NCBI GenBank assembly: GCA_927405585.1
Contig: CAKMJS010000019.1
Location: 1 to 39,035 of the forward strand
Length of the DNA: 39,035 nt
Direction: 5' to 3'
Source of the DNA: an uncultured Desulfosporosinus sp.
GTDB taxonomy: Bacteria > Bacillota > Desulfitobacteriia > Desulfitobacteriales > Desulfitobacteriaceae
The notes beneath the pieces were generated by a model that saw only the letters and a list, made by a program, of their open reading frames with translations, did no database searches and was not told the DNA's origin. How positions within the stretch are numbered: position 1 is the stretch's first letter; each line of letters opens with the position of its first letter. The translations under genes were made by a program, and so were the position numbers. Positions 15,227-27,455 of the stretch are shown here, in pieces.

Positions 15227-15631
15227 TTATTGTTTTTCTGCGGCACTAATTCGAGCCGCTGCTCTTCGTAACGCATACTCAGCACGTCGTAAATCGATTT
15301 CATTAGAACGTACTGCCAAACGCTTCAGCGCCCGTTCTTTGGCATCTACCGCACGAGCGAGATCGATTACTTCACTCAACTCGGCTGAATTTGCCAGAAC
15401 TGTTGCCGAATTATCAGCAACTTCTACAAAACCACCAGTGATAGCCACTCGCTTAACCGTGCTATTCATGGTGTAACGTATGACGCCGATATCTAGTCCT
15501 GCAATTAAGGGTGAGTGGTTCGGTAAAATCCCTAATTCACCTAATCCGCCGGGAAGAACAACAAACTCGACCTCTTCCTTCAGGACGTTTCCTTCAGGAG
15601 AGACAATTTGTAGAGAGAATGTTCCTGCCAT
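15227..15631 (-). CDS. atpC: ATP synthase F1 epsilon subunit
   Basis: Epsilon joins the central stalk to the c-ring and can restrain ATP hydrolysis. The 134-aa protein has the N-terminal beta-sandwich with FVVLPGGLGELGILPNHSPL (residues 23-42). A C-terminal helical hairpin rich in Ala, Arg and Glu follows (from about 88). The ATG at 15631 follows GGGGGA, three bases after the atpD stop. It is the last gene of the operon and a terminator follows. Confidence 0.96.
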   Translation of the reverse strand: MAGTFSLQIVSPEGNVLKEEVEFVVLPGGLGELGILPNHSPLIAGLDIGVIRYTMNSTVKRVAITGGFVEVADNSATVLANSAELSEVIDLARAVDAKERALKRLAVRSNEIDLRRAEYALRRAAARISAAEKQ

Positions 15632-15634
15632 GGC

Positions 15635-17068
<1,434 letters not shown>

Positions 17069-17914
17069 TTATTCTAAGGAAGCTGCTCCTGAAACGATTT
17101 CGGATATTTCAGTGGTGATCGCCGCTTGACGGGCTCTGTTCATGGCCAGCGACAACTTATCAATCATATCCTTAGCATTATCCGTAGCTGAACTCATCGC
17201 GGTCATCCGAGCCCCTTGCTCACTCGCTTTTCCTTCCAAGAGTGTCCGAAAGATCTGTGTTTCCACATACTTCGGTAACAGAGTGTTCAGAATTTCTTCT
17301 GCAGAAGGCTCAAAAATATACTGTTTACCTTGCTTGCCTGCAGGTTGTTCAATCGGAAGTAATTTGAGTTGCGCGGGTCTCTGGGTCATCGCTGTAACGA
17401 ACTCAGTATACATGAGGTACACTTCATCCGCTTCGCCTTGCTCATAAAGGCGAACTATTTCCTGGGCAACCTCTTTGGCTTGATTATAACTCGGTTCGTC
17501 TCCGAATCCCGTAAACTCAGCCAAAAACTCAATTTTACCGCGCCGGAAGAAATCTCGCCCTTTGCGGCCTACAGTCACCAACTTAACCTCATGCTGTGTT
17601 TCGGTAATCAACCCACTGGTCTTACGAATGAGGTTCGCATTGTACCCTCCGCAGAGACCACGGTCTGACGTTATCAGCACATAAACCACCTTTTGCACAG
17701 GCCGTTTTTTTAAGAGCGGATGGATAACATCCACGGGAGCCTGTGCAAGGCGTTCTAAAACCCCTTGCAATTGGCGGGCATAGGGGCGAGCAGCGTTAAG
17801 TTTTTGTTGGGCCTTTCTGAGTTTGGCCGCGGAAACCATTTTCATCGCCTTGGTGATTTGCTGCATATTGCGAACACTGCGAATCCGACGACGAATATCT
17901 TGTGCTCCTGCCAC
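17069..17914 (-). CDS. atpG: ATP synthase F1 gamma subunit
   Basis: Gamma is the rotating shaft of F1. The protein (281 aa from the chosen start) begins [20 protein letters not shown] and has the conserved [13 protein letters not shown] helix and the C-terminal [16 protein letters not shown] helix that contacts the catalytic head. The frame opens with GTG at 17923, only three bases from AAAGGAG. The next GTG at 17914 is about 12 bases from it and aligns with the usual first residue of gamma subunits (MA..RDIK-type), so I prefer it. The longer form would add three residues. Confidence 0.95.
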   Translation of the reverse strand: MAGAQDIRRRIRSVRNMQQITKAMKMVSAAKLRKAQQKLNAARPYARQLQGVLERLAQAPVDVIHPLLKKRPVQKVVYVLITSDRGLCGGYNANLIRKTSGLITETQHEVKLVTVGRKGRDFFRRGKIEFLAEFTGFGDEPSYNQAKEVAQEIVRLYEQGEADEVYLMYTEFVTAMTQRPAQLKLLPIEQPAGKQGKQYIFEPSAEEILNTLLPKYVETQIFRTLLEGKASEQGARMTAMSSATDNAKDMIDKLSLAMNRARQAAITTEISEIVSGAASLE

Positions 17915-17939
17915 CTCATTCACCTACTCCTTTTTAATA

Positions 17940-20015
<2,076 letters not shown>

Positions 20016-20019
<4 letters not shown>

Positions 20020-20513
20020 TGCATTTCCCCTACTTCTTGAATGAATTGTTCAATGAGTTCTCCTTGGCCCTTCAGGTCGAGCTTCTGTCGAATGATCTTC
20101 TCAGCAACTAAGACTGACAGATCGGCAACTTGTGATTTAACCTCGGCAATAGCCCGGTCACGTTCACGTTGAATATCTACAAGGGCAGATTTCTTGATCT
20201 TTTCTGCTTCTTCATGGGAAGCAGCTAGAATTTCGCTCGCACGGGTTTCGCTAACTTTTGTGGCTTTAGCGATTACTTCCTGGGCTTCGTGGCGAGCTTT
20301 ACGCATTTCTTCTTGGTATTCGCGTTTTATTTTCTCTGCCTGTTGTCGTTCGTTTTCTGCACTAGCAAGCATGGATTCGATGTTAGTTCGCCGTTCTTCC
20401 ATCATTTTCATCAGCGGTTTCCAAGCTAATTTACTAAGCAAATAAACAAGCAACAGGAACGATAAGATCGTAGCCGGTACCGTAAAGTCGAATTGAATAG
20501 GATTCCCACCCAA
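20016..20513 (-). CDS. atpF: ATP synthase Fo b subunit
   Basis: Subunit b forms the peripheral stalk. The 165-aa protein has one N-terminal membrane span (residues about 10-28) followed by a long charged helix (from about 32 to 150), rich in Glu, Lys, Arg and Ala, typical of the dimeric coiled coil. The start is TTG at 20513 with GAGGGGGG seven bases upstream. It is separated from atpE by 112 bases containing a strong hairpin. Confidence 0.95.
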
Positions 20514-20558
20514 TGGTCTACCCCCCTCTCAAGTCTAATGGTCGTCGGGATGATTTTT

Positions 20559-20588
20559 TTCAAGGGGGAACTCTCGTTCCCCCTTGAA
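20559..20588 (-). promoter_or_regulatory. Intercistronic hairpin between atpE and atpF
   Basis: TTCAAGGGGGAAC (20559-20571) pairs perfectly with GTTCCCCCTTGAA (20576-20588) around TCTC. In the direction of transcription A residues follow, not T, so it is not a normal terminator. It lies just after atpE and could protect a processed atpE message. Confidence 0.65.
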
Positions 20589-20625
20589 TTAAGTTGGGCC
20601 GTATTCCTAAGCCCAGCACACGAAC

Positions 20626-20895
<270 letters not shown>

Positions 20896-20948
20896 TTATT
20901 CCCTCAGTGAATAACATGCATCACTGAAAACTAACATGAGCGTAAAGC

Positions 20949-21713
20949 TTAATGGGATTCTGAGACAGCCTGTGAAACGTAGGCTGTAGTCAGTACTACA
21001 AACACATACGACTGGATGGCTCCCACAAAAATACTAAAGGCTAGCCAAATCGTGGTCGGTAAAATCCCTGGCAGAACCCAAATCCCTGGAAGCATTAAAA
21101 TAACCCCTAAGAGAATTTCACCAGCGAAGATGTTACCGAAAAGACGGAAGGCAAGCGTCATTGGCTTGGAAAGCAAGTCAATCGCGTGAATGATCGCAAA
21201 CACTGGATACGGCTCAATAAAATGGTGGAAATAATGGAGACCCTTAGTCTTAATACCCAAATAGACAACCAAGAAAATAGTTAACAAGGCTAGTGCCATT
21301 GTCGTATTGATATCCGCAGTAGGCGACATCATGGACGGACTAGCAAAAATATGCCCTAACTGAGCAAAATGTACGTCGTGTAATAAACCGAACGTAAAGT
21401 TGGGAATAAGGCCAAGCATATTGGAAAAGAAAACAAACATGATCAACGTCACCAAATAGCTTAACAGAGGACGGCCCTTCTCATAGTCCATATTGTCCGC
21501 GACAACGCTTTTAACAAAGTCTACAATCATTTCCAAAACGTTTTGCATTTTACCAGGTTTACCACTGGTCAAATTACGAACTCCCAGATAGCAAAACACT
21601 AGAACAGCGGTCATGGATATCCAAGTCATGATCAAAGTTTTTCCGTGAAAGGTCATAGCACCCCAATGCCATATAACTGTTTCATGCACTTCTTTTATCA
21701 CCCCTTTCTCCAT
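20949..21713 (-). CDS. atpB: ATP synthase Fo a subunit
   Basis: Subunit a provides the ion half-channels next to the c-ring. The 254-aa protein has at least five hydrophobic segments. The essential arginine is Arg190 in LAFRLFGNIFAGE. The PTADINTTMALAL block near 131 is also conserved. The frame begins with ATG at 21713, inside the end of atpI and without a clear ribosome site. A GTG at 21701 has GGAG six bases upstream and is an alternative start. Either way translation is probably coupled to atpI. Confidence 0.95.
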   Translation of the reverse strand: MEKGVIKEVHETVIWHWGAMTFHGKTLIMTWISMTAVLVFCYLGVRNLTSGKPGKMQNVLEMIVDFVKSVVADNMDYEKGRPLLSYLVTLIMFVFFSNMLGLIPNFTFGLLHDVHFAQLGHIFASPSMMSPTADINTTMALALLTIFLVVYLGIKTKGLHYFHHFIEPYPVFAIIHAIDLLSKPMTLAFRLFGNIFAGEILLGVILMLPGIWVLPGILPTTIWLAFSIFVGAIQSYVFVVLTTAYVSQAVSESH

Positions 21714-22053
21714 TAATTTTATTTATCGCCATAATAATAAAGGATATAATCACTCCTGCAACAATTCCTATCGCTAAACTGAAAAGCCAACTTTCTTGAA
21801 AGCGAGCAACAGCAACGACCACAAGAGTAACCATGCCTAAACGAGACCAAAGGCCCCTGCGCATCCGTTTAAGCGCTGAACGAATCTCAAGTTCAGAGCT
21901 ACGGCGCGTTTCACGATAGATCCATATAGTATAGCCAAATCCGACCCAGTAGCCAACTAAGCTACCGAGATAGGATTGTTGACCTGATATGGCGATCCCT
22001 ACTAATATATAAGCGGTTCCACTGAACAAGGCTATAATGCTACTTTTTATCAT
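21682..22053 (-). CDS. atpI: ATP synthase assembly protein AtpI
   Basis: AtpI is a small membrane protein that helps c-ring assembly and possibly Mg2+ handling. The protein is about 123 aa with four hydrophobic segments (residues about 6-23, 26-45, 73-88 and 94-112) and a basic cytoplasmic stretch (RETRRSSELEIRSALKRMRR). The frame begins with TTG at 22065. I prefer the ATG at 22053, with GGGG five bases upstream, which overlaps atpZ by 14 bases. It overlaps atpB at its own 3' end, so the three genes are translationally chained. Confidence 0.85.
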   Translation of the reverse strand: MIKSSIIALFSGTAYILVGIAISGQQSYLGSLVGYWVGFGYTIWIYRETRRSSELEIRSALKRMRRGLWSRLGMVTLVVVAVARFQESWLFSLAIGIVAGVIISFIIMAINKINGERGDKRSA

Positions 22054-22270
22054 CTGTTGCCCCAAACTCTTTTAATGTAATTACTAGATAACTCGCTCCC
22101 AGGGCTAGTCCCAGTAACATTAAGCTAAGCGTTAACCATGGCTGAGTATTCCAGCGGGCGTCTAAGTAACTTCCTAAAAGGTAGCCCCCGCCGACTAATC
22201 CCGCCAACGATGCCGCAATATTTGACCCCATTGCAACGGCTTTCTGCCAGGCTTTTGGGTTCCCCGCCAT
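22040..22270 (-). CDS. atpZ: AtpZ/AtpI-family small membrane protein
   Basis: First gene of the atp operon. The 76-aa protein has two hydrophobic hairpin helices (residues about 14-30 and 42-62) with the glycine-rich phrase LAGLVGGGYLLGSYLDARW, typical of AtpZ (F0F1-ATPase subunit). In alkaliphilic Bacillus, AtpZ acts with AtpI in Mg2+ or Ca2+ transport and in ATP synthase assembly. The open frame runs back to 22330, but ATG 22270 has AAAGGA about ten bases upstream and gives the usual MAG.. start. Confidence 0.85.
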   Translation of the reverse strand: MAGNPKAWQKAVAMGSNIAASLAGLVGGGYLLGSYLDARWNTQPWLTLSLMLLGLALGASYLVITLKEFGATDDKK

Positions 22271-22320
22271 TATTCTTCGTTCCTTTACTTCAACTTTCTT
22301 ACTATTCATATAACATTTAT

Positions 22321-22329
22321 ATATTACCA
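22321..22329 (-). promoter_or_regulatory. Possible extended -10 promoter of the atp operon
   Basis: The minus strand reads TGGTAATAT, an extended -10 (TGN-TAATAT), 51 bases before the atpZ start in an AT-rich spacer. No good -35 is seen, and no terminator separates wecB from it, so read-through from wecB is also possible. Confidence 0.35.
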
Positions 22330-22377
22330 TACTTTGGTTCTAGTTTGTGCTTTTTTATACATTGTTTTTTTCTATTG

Positions 22378-23505
22378 CTAGATTTTATTTCCTACTATTA
22401 TTTTAGCAATTCTGGCTGCAGCACACCCATCCCCATAGGGATTGCAGGTCATTGCCATCTTGCAATAGGCGCTCTGGTCAGTAAGAAGGCGCTTCAGTTC
22501 CATAAATACACTGTCGTACTCAGTTCCCACGAGTGAAACTGTCCCAGCTTCTACGGCTTCAGGACGTTCTGTCGTATCACGTACCACTAAGACGGGTATA
22601 CCCAGCGAAGGGGCTTCCTCCTGAATGCCTCCCGAGTCTGTTAGGATCAAATGCGAGCGTGCCATTAGATTTACAAATGGTTCATAGTCCATCGGTTCAA
22701 CAAGTTTCACCCTCGGATGGGATCCTAGTACCTCATTGACCACTTTCCGGACCTCTGGGTTTTTATGGACTGGAAATATCACATACGTATCTGGGAATAG
22801 TTCTAGAGTACTATGCAAAGCCTGATAAATTTGTCGCATGGGTTCACCGAGATTTTCTCGGCGATGAGTTGTGACCAAAATCATCCGAGATGTTTGTCCC
22901 TCTTTGAGGATGGTTTGGATGTGCGGGTCAAGAAAACTATAATCTGGCTTCACCGTGGCCAATAAAGCATCAATGACTGTATTGCCTGTTACAAAGATCG
23001 TTTCCGGTGCAACCCCTTCGAGTAAAAGATTATATTTCGCAGTTTCTGTGGGAGCGAAATGCAGATCTGTAAGTACACTGGCCAGTTTTCGATTTATTTC
23101 TTCTGGAAATGGTGAATACTTGTTTCCTGTTCGTAGTCCGGCTTCTACATGTCCAACTGGGATTTGCGCATAAAAAGCAGCTAGAGCAGCTACAAATGTA
23201 GTTGTGGTATCTCCATGTACCAAGACAAGGTCGGGGAGTTCACGTTGAAAAACCTCTCTGAGCTGGCAAAGTGCCTTAGAGGTGATATCTGTTAGCGTTT
23301 GGCCCTGCTTCATCAGGTTTAGATCATAATCAGGGACTATTTTGAACAACTGCAATACCTGATCTAACATCTCACGATGCTGTGCTGTCACTGTAACCTG
23401 ACAAAGGATTGAGTCTTCTTGTCGAAGCGCTCGGATCACCGGAGCCATTTTTATGGCCTCCGGGCGAGTACCAAACACTATCATCACTTTTTTGGTATTC
23501 TTCAA
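22378..23505 (-). CDS. wecB: UDP-N-acetylglucosamine 2-epimerase (non-hydrolysing)
   Basis: This enzyme interconverts UDP-GlcNAc and UDP-ManNAc, the donor for wall glycopolymer linkage units. The 375-aa protein is full length. It begins with the family motif GTRPEAIKMAPVI and has GHVEAGLRTGN, TTHRRENLG and TDSGGIQEEAPSLGIPVLV, all diagnostic. The start is TTG at 23505 with AAGGGAG seven bases upstream. It lies directly upstream of the atp operon. The TagA homologue at 7.9-8.7 kb would consume its product. Confidence 0.96.
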   Translation of the reverse strand: MKNTKKVMIVFGTRPEAIKMAPVIRALRQEDSILCQVTVTAQHREMLDQVLQLFKIVPDYDLNLMKQGQTLTDITSKALCQLREVFQRELPDLVLVHGDTTTTFVAALAAFYAQIPVGHVEAGLRTGNKYSPFPEEINRKLASVLTDLHFAPTETAKYNLLLEGVAPETIFVTGNTVIDALLATVKPDYSFLDPHIQTILKEGQTSRMILVTTHRRENLGEPMRQIYQALHSTLELFPDTYVIFPVHKNPEVRKVVNEVLGSHPRVKLVEPMDYEPFVNLMARSHLILTDSGGIQEEAPSLGIPVLVVRDTTERPEAVEAGTVSLVGTEYDSVFMELKRLLTDQSAYCKMAMTCNPYGDGCAAARIAKIIVGNKI

Positions 23506-23527
23506 GTTATTACTCCCTTCGACTTGT

Positions 23528-23583
23528 TTCGAGGCTCGATGCGCGATGTTCGAGGGTCGAAGGTTATGTATCGCGCTGCGTTA
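23528..23583. repeat. Heptanucleotide tract between comEB and wecB
   Basis: Consecutive 7-mers in register: TTCGAGG, CTCGATG, CGCGATG, TTCGAGG, GTCGAAG, GTTATGT, ATCGCGC, TGCGTTA. The last three overlap the final codons and stop of comEB, so the repeat has shaped the end of that protein. Confidence 0.7.
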
Positions 23584-24046
23584 TGTCAAGTTGCACTAAC
23601 TCTAAGCCTGCTTCTCTTGCCATGTCTAATGCAAGCTGGTCCGGATAGGAATGAGTATAAATTACACGTTGTATCCCCGAATTAATTAGTAATTTGGTAC
23701 ATAACACGCAAGGTTGATGGGTCACATAAAGATCGGCCCCTATAATCGCAACCCCATGCTTAGCGGCCTGTACTAGAGCATTTTGCTCAGCATGCACAGC
23801 ACGGCAGATCTCATGACGTTCCCCAGAAGGAACGCTTAAGCTCTGCCGTAAGCAACCGACTTCATCACAATGTAGGAGTCCTGACGGACTCCCATTATAG
23901 CCGGTAGTTAAAATTTGTTTGTCTTTAACCATCACAGCTCCAACTTGGCGGCGTAAGCACGTTGAGCGCCCAGCCACCACGAAAGCCAACTGCATAAAAT
24001 AACTATCCCAACTTGGTCGTTTTCCCTGTTTTTCCTGTGTCATCAT
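23564..24046 (-). CDS. comEB: dCMP deaminase (ComEB family)
   Basis: It deaminates dCMP to dUMP, feeding thymidylate synthesis. The 160-aa protein has the cytidine-deaminase zinc site: His85-Ala-Glu87 in AVHAEQNA, and Cys113 and Cys116 in PCVLC. A second cysteine cluster, CDEVGCLRQ (residues 60-68), is normal in this family. The ATG at 24046 overlaps the upp stop by four bases, so the two pyrimidine enzymes are coupled. A second ATG follows at once. The last residues (ITQRDT) are encoded inside a 7-bp repeat tract. Confidence 0.94.
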   Translation of the reverse strand: MMTQEKQGKRPSWDSYFMQLAFVVAGRSTCLRRQVGAVMVKDKQILTTGYNGSPSGLLHCDEVGCLRQSLSVPSGERHEICRAVHAEQNALVQAAKHGVAIIGADLYVTHQPCVLCTKLLINSGIQRVIYTHSYPDQLALDMAREAGLELVQLDITQRDT

Positions 24047-24672
24047 TTTGTCCCGAACAAGCGGTCCCCTGCATCCCCGAGCCCCGGTATGATATATCCG
24101 TGGTCGTTTAACCGTTCGTCCACTGCTGCGACAAAAATATCCACATCATTGTGAGCATTTTGGACGGCTTGTATTCCTTCTGGAGCAGCGATTAGGCACA
24201 TTAATTTAATGTTTTTTGCACCACGATCTTTTAAGAACATAATTGCGGCCGACGCAGAACCACCTGTTGCCAACATAGGATCTATGACAATAAGGTCGCG
24301 TTCCGCAATGTCGCTGGGTAGCTTGCAGTAATATTCTACGGGGAGAAGAGTCTCGGGATCCCTATATAGGCCAACATGCCCGACTTTCGCAGCCGGAATC
24401 AGGCGAAGCATTCCATCGACCATCCCTAAACCAGCCCTCAGGATGGGTACTAAGCCGACTTTCCGACCAGCGAGCACTTTGGCTTTTGCAATCGCAACCG
24501 GTGTTTTTACTTCAATTTCTTGAAGAGCGAAATCACGGGTTACCTCATAGGCCATTAACATCGCGACTTCCTCTACTAATTCCCTAAATTCCTTAGAACC
24601 TGTTTTCTCATCACGAATAAGGGACAACTTGTGTTGAATTAGTGGATGATCAAGAACTTGAAGCTTTGCCAT
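24043..24672 (-). CDS. upp: Uracil phosphoribosyltransferase
   Basis: Upp salvages uracil with PRPP to make UMP. The 209-aa protein is of normal length. It has the PRPP loop [12 protein letters not shown] (residues 129-140), the region [14 protein letters not shown] (74-87) and the C-terminal uracil-binding [12 protein letters not shown]. The ATG at 24672 follows glyA by 17 bases. GGAG lies some distance upstream, a moderate ribosome site. The order glyA-upp matches B. subtilis. Confidence 0.97.
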   Translation of the reverse strand: MAKLQVLDHPLIQHKLSLIRDEKTGSKEFRELVEEVAMLMAYEVTRDFALQEIEVKTPVAIAKAKVLAGRKVGLVPILRAGLGMVDGMLRLIPAAKVGHVGLYRDPETLLPVEYYCKLPSDIAERDLIVIDPMLATGGSASAAIMFLKDRGAKNIKLMCLIAAPEGIQAVQNAHNDVDIFVAAVDERLNDHGYIIPGLGDAGDRLFGTK

Positions 24673-24689
24673 CGTTCCGGTCTCAACTC

Positions 24690-25946
24690 CTAATCTAAAT
24701 TAGCATATAACGGAAACTCAGCGCATAGCGAGCTAACAATTTCCCGTGCCTTTGCCAGTTTATCAGGTTCGTGGTGTGAGGTCAAGGCGTAGTCCATTGC
24801 CTCTGCGATTCTCTTCATTGCCTCCGGATTCATGCCACGTGAAGTAACCGCTGGTGTGCCAATGCGAATTCCGCTTGTGATAAATGGACTGGCCGTATCA
24901 AAAGGAATCGTATTTTTGTTAACAGTAATGCCTACTTCATGCAGCATGTTTTCCGCTTCTTTACCTGTTAACTCTTTGGTCCGCACATCCACGAGCATAA
25001 CATGGTTATCTGTTCCTCCTGAAACAAGGCGAAATCCTCGGTCCATTAACGCTTGGGCTAAGGCTTTAGCATTTTCCACAATGTTTGTCTGGTAGGTTTT
25101 ATACTCCGGCTGTAGAGCTTCGCCGAAGGCGACCGCTTTAGCTGCAATGACATGCATCAGGGGGCCCCCTTGAATTCCAGGGAAAATCGCCTTATCTATC
25201 GCTTGAGCGTACTCGGCTTTACAGAGAATTAATCCCCCACGCGGTCCTCTCAAAGTTTTATGGGTTGTGGAGGTCACGAAATGCGCGTGCGGAACTGGCG
25301 ATGGGTGTAATCCTGCGGCCACGAGACCAGCGAAGTGCGCCATATCAACCATTAAAAAGGCGCCTACTTCATCAGCGATTTCACGCATTTTAACAAAGTC
25401 TATGACCCGTGGATAGGCACTAGCCCCAGCAACAATCATCTTAGGATGATGTTCTAGTGCTAACTGTCGAACTTGATCAAAGTCAATACGCTCCGTTTTA
25501 GGATCAACTCCATAAGGAACAAAGTTAAAATAGACTCCCGAGATATTCACTGGGCTCCCATGGGTCAAGTGTCCCCCGTGCGATAGATTCATTCCCAGTA
25601 CAGTGTCTCCGGGTTTTAAAAACGCAAAATAAACCGCCATATTGGCCTGGGACCCGGAATGAGGTTGAACATTTGCATGCTCTGCACCAAAGATTTTCTT
25701 AACGCGTTCCCGCGCTAAGTTTTCGACCACATCAACAAATTCGCAACCGCCATAGTAGCGTTTTCCCGGATAACCTTCCGCATATTTGTTTGTCAAAACA
25801 GATCCTTGTGTTGCCATCACTGCCCGGCTGACAAAGTTCTCTGAAGCAATTAACTCAATCGTGTTCCTCTGACGATTCTCTTCTTGCGCTATCACTTGAG
25901 CAACTTCCGGGTCTTGGGATTTTACCCATTGATTAATATAATCCAT
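24690..25946 (-). CDS. glyA: Serine hydroxymethyltransferase
   Basis: GlyA converts serine and tetrahydrofolate to glycine and methylene-tetrahydrofolate. The 418-aa protein is full length. The PLP lysine is Lys230 in [13 protein letters not shown]. The conserved [10 protein letters not shown] (residues 31-40) and [13 protein letters not shown] (55-67) blocks are intact. The ATG at 25946 has AGGAGTG at a normal distance. Upstream is a 276-base spacer with a heptad-like tract and a hairpin, which may hold the promoter or a leader. Confidence 0.98.
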   Translation of the reverse strand: MDYINQWVKSQDPEVAQVIAQEENRQRNTIELIASENFVSRAVMATQGSVLTNKYAEGYPGKRYYGGCEFVDVVENLARERVKKIFGAEHANVQPHSGSQANMAVYFAFLKPGDTVLGMNLSHGGHLTHGSPVNISGVYFNFVPYGVDPKTERIDFDQVRQLALEHHPKMIVAGASAYPRVIDFVKMREIADEVGAFLMVDMAHFAGLVAAGLHPSPVPHAHFVTSTTHKTLRGPRGGLILCKAEYAQAIDKAIFPGIQGGPLMHVIAAKAVAFGEALQPEYKTYQTNIVENAKALAQALMDRGFRLVSGGTDNHVMLVDVRTKELTGKEAENMLHEVGITVNKNTIPFDTASPFITSGIRIGTPAVTSRGMNPEAMKRIAEAMDYALTSHHEPDKLAKAREIVSSLCAEFPLYANLD

Positions 25947-25980
25947 TTTGTTTCACTCCTAAGAAAAATTTTTTAACGCG

Positions 25981-26066
25981 TTCGCACACGTTCCATCGCT
26001 ATTCACTTGTCGCTAAGGCTAAAACGCAAAACCCTTGTGCTTTCTGCATGTGCGACCGTTGCGTTT
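25981..26066. repeat. Degenerate heptad tract and hairpin in front of glyA
   Basis: CG dinucleotides fall at 25983, 25997, 26011, 26025 and 26053, all multiples of seven apart, in 7-mers such as TTCGCAC, ATCGCTA and GTCGCTA. AAACGCAA (26022-26029) pairs with TTGCGTTT (26059-26066) around 29 bases. The rest of the 276-base spacer shows no gene. Confidence 0.5.
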
Positions 26067-26222
26067 CTTCACGCCTTATCGACTGCGTTCATTGACGCGA
26101 TTCCTCTCTCCGTGCTCTCTAAGTTAAGAAAATTTCTCTAGCTTGGGTCCCACGAGATTTGGAACGACCGAAAATATTGTGGCGCTGTTTGCGTTTGTTT
26201 ATGCAAAAACACTTTGATTATC

Positions 26223-26795
26223 TCACTTTTCAGCGTACACGGCTCGTGGGCCGCCAATGAGGCGTGGGCGGGTGTGTGCTAGAGTTAAGTGTGCTTCTCC
26301 CAGTTCTTTGACATGTATGCGAATAGGTATCGCTACTGGGCGAAGGTGCATGCCTATAAAGGTATCACCGATATCTATACCAGCATGTCCTTGAATTCGT
26401 TCTACCATCAGTGGGGAGGAAAATTCCTTCCAAGCCTGCACCGTCATCGCACCCCCAGCATGCAGACCTGGAAGTACCGTAACTACGTCTAATCCTAATC
26501 CATAGTGCTCCACGCAAGCTTCTTCTACAACTAACGCTCGATTGATATGTTCACATCCCTGCACCGCCAAAAAGACTCCTTGGAGGTGAACTCGTTCCAA
26601 CAAAGGCGGAAGTAATAGCTCGGCAACCTCTAAACTACTCCCCTGACCGATTCGTTGGCCAATAACCTCACTAGTGCTGCACCCCAAAATCAGGATCTGC
26701 CCCCGTTTTAAATTGGCCTTTAGAAAAAAGGAATCGAGTATCTCCTCCCAAACCTTAGTCATCATTTGCATTGTATCTGCAAGGCTTTTATCCAT
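26223..26795 (-). CDS. ywlG: TIGR01440/DUF436 family protein YwlG
   Basis: A conserved cytoplasmic protein of unknown function. The 190-aa sequence has the family blocks ILGCSTSEVIGQRIGQGSS, AVQGCEHINRALVVE and PLMVERIQGHAGIDIGDTFIGMHLRPVAIP. Cysteines in GCSTSE and GCEHIN are conserved as I remember the family. ATG 26795 follows GGAGGA at ten bases. It sits between rpiB and glyA, exactly as in B. subtilis. A link to one-carbon or sugar-phosphate metabolism is only suggested by position. Confidence 0.92.
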   Translation of the reverse strand: MDKSLADTMQMMTKVWEEILDSFFLKANLKRGQILILGCSTSEVIGQRIGQGSSLEVAELLLPPLLERVHLQGVFLAVQGCEHINRALVVEEACVEHYGLGLDVVTVLPGLHAGGAMTVQAWKEFSSPLMVERIQGHAGIDIGDTFIGMHLRPVAIPIRIHVKELGEAHLTLAHTRPRLIGGPRAVYAEK

Positions 26796-26822
26796 AGAAA
26801 GGTATTCCTCCTCTCAATTGAA

Positions 26823-27272
26823 TCAAACATTCTCGCCACGTTCAATGTTAGAGATCAAATCCACACGGTGGGCGTGCCGTCCCCCAGCAAACTCCGTTTT
26901 CAAAAAGATATCTACGATATCGAGAGCAAGTCCGGCACCGATTACACGAGCACCTAAAGATAAAACGTTGGCATTATTATGTTCTCTAGCCATTCGAGCA
27001 GAAAAAGTCTCTGAGCAGACAGCAGCACGAATACCTGGAATTTTATTAGCAGCCATGGAAATCCCCTGTCCCGTTCCACAGATCACAATTCCTAAGTCTG
27101 CTTCTCCCTTAGTAATCGCGCATCCAACAGCAAAACCATACTTAGGATAATCGACTGCATCGGATGAGTAGGTCCCCACATCTTGAACCTTTAAGCCTTG
27201 TGCTTCTAAATGCTTACGAATGGTTTCCTTAAGTTCGTAACCACCGTGATCAGATCCCAACGCAACTCTCAT
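26823..27272 (-). CDS. rpiB: Ribose 5-phosphate isomerase B
   Basis: RpiB interconverts ribose 5-phosphate and ribulose 5-phosphate. The 149-aa protein has the LacAB/RpiB signature: SDHGGYELK (residues 7-15, with His9) and IVICGTGQGISMAANK (62-77), whose Cys65 is the catalytic base. The cysteine favours true RpiB over allose isomerases. Length is normal. The ATG at 27272 has GGAGG seven bases upstream; that site lies inside the end of a small upstream open frame (27275-27379). Confidence 0.95.
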   Translation of the reverse strand: MRVALGSDHGGYELKETIRKHLEAQGLKVQDVGTYSSDAVDYPKYGFAVGCAITKGEADLGIVICGTGQGISMAANKIPGIRAAVCSETFSARMAREHNNANVLSLGARVIGAGLALDIVDIFLKTEFAGGRHAHRVDLISNIERGENV

Positions 27273-27274
27273 GT

Positions 27275-27379
27275 TTATTCCTCCATCTTATCTCTAAGCT
27301 TCAATTCTACATAATAATACATAATCCCTGCCCAAACAGCAAAAAAGAACGCCGCCGCTAGTTTAGACAGCTTTGGCAC
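27275..27379 (-). CDS. Probable 34-aa single-span membrane peptide
   Basis: This short frame was found by reading the rpiB leader. It starts with GTG at 27379 and ends with TAA at 27275, two bases before the rpiB ATG. The peptide begins MPKLSKLAAAFFFAVWAG and ends with a charged tail (ELKLRDKMEE). It therefore has a basic N-terminus, a hydrophobic span of about 16 residues (AAAFFFAVWAGIMYYYV) and a charged C-terminus, the classic form of a small membrane protein. The stop sits so close to rpiB that translation could be coupled. Against it: the ribosome site before the GTG is weak. I do not recognise a family. Confidence 0.45.
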   Translation of the reverse strand: MPKLSKLAAAFFFAVWAGIMYYYVELKLRDKMEE

Positions 27380-27401
27380 TTCTTATACTCATTCGAGCAC
27401 T

Positions 27402-27450
27402 AGGCACAAGGGACTCTATACTCGAACTTCGAAGTTCGCACATTGTGCCT
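27402..27450. repeat. Hairpin with a 16-bp perfect palindrome
   Basis: CGAACTTCGAAGTTCG (27423-27438) is a perfect palindrome made of two NTCGNNN heptads. AGGCACAA (27402-27409) pairs with TTGTGCCT (27443-27450) around it. It lies in the spacer just after the ywlE stop codon. Confidence 0.65.
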
Positions 27451-27455
27451 CCACA

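Noticed and set aside
25947-26222. Purine-type operator or riboswitch before glyA
   Set aside because: I looked for paired CGAA-type boxes and for a known riboswitch core and found no convincing match, only a degenerate heptad tract and one hairpin.
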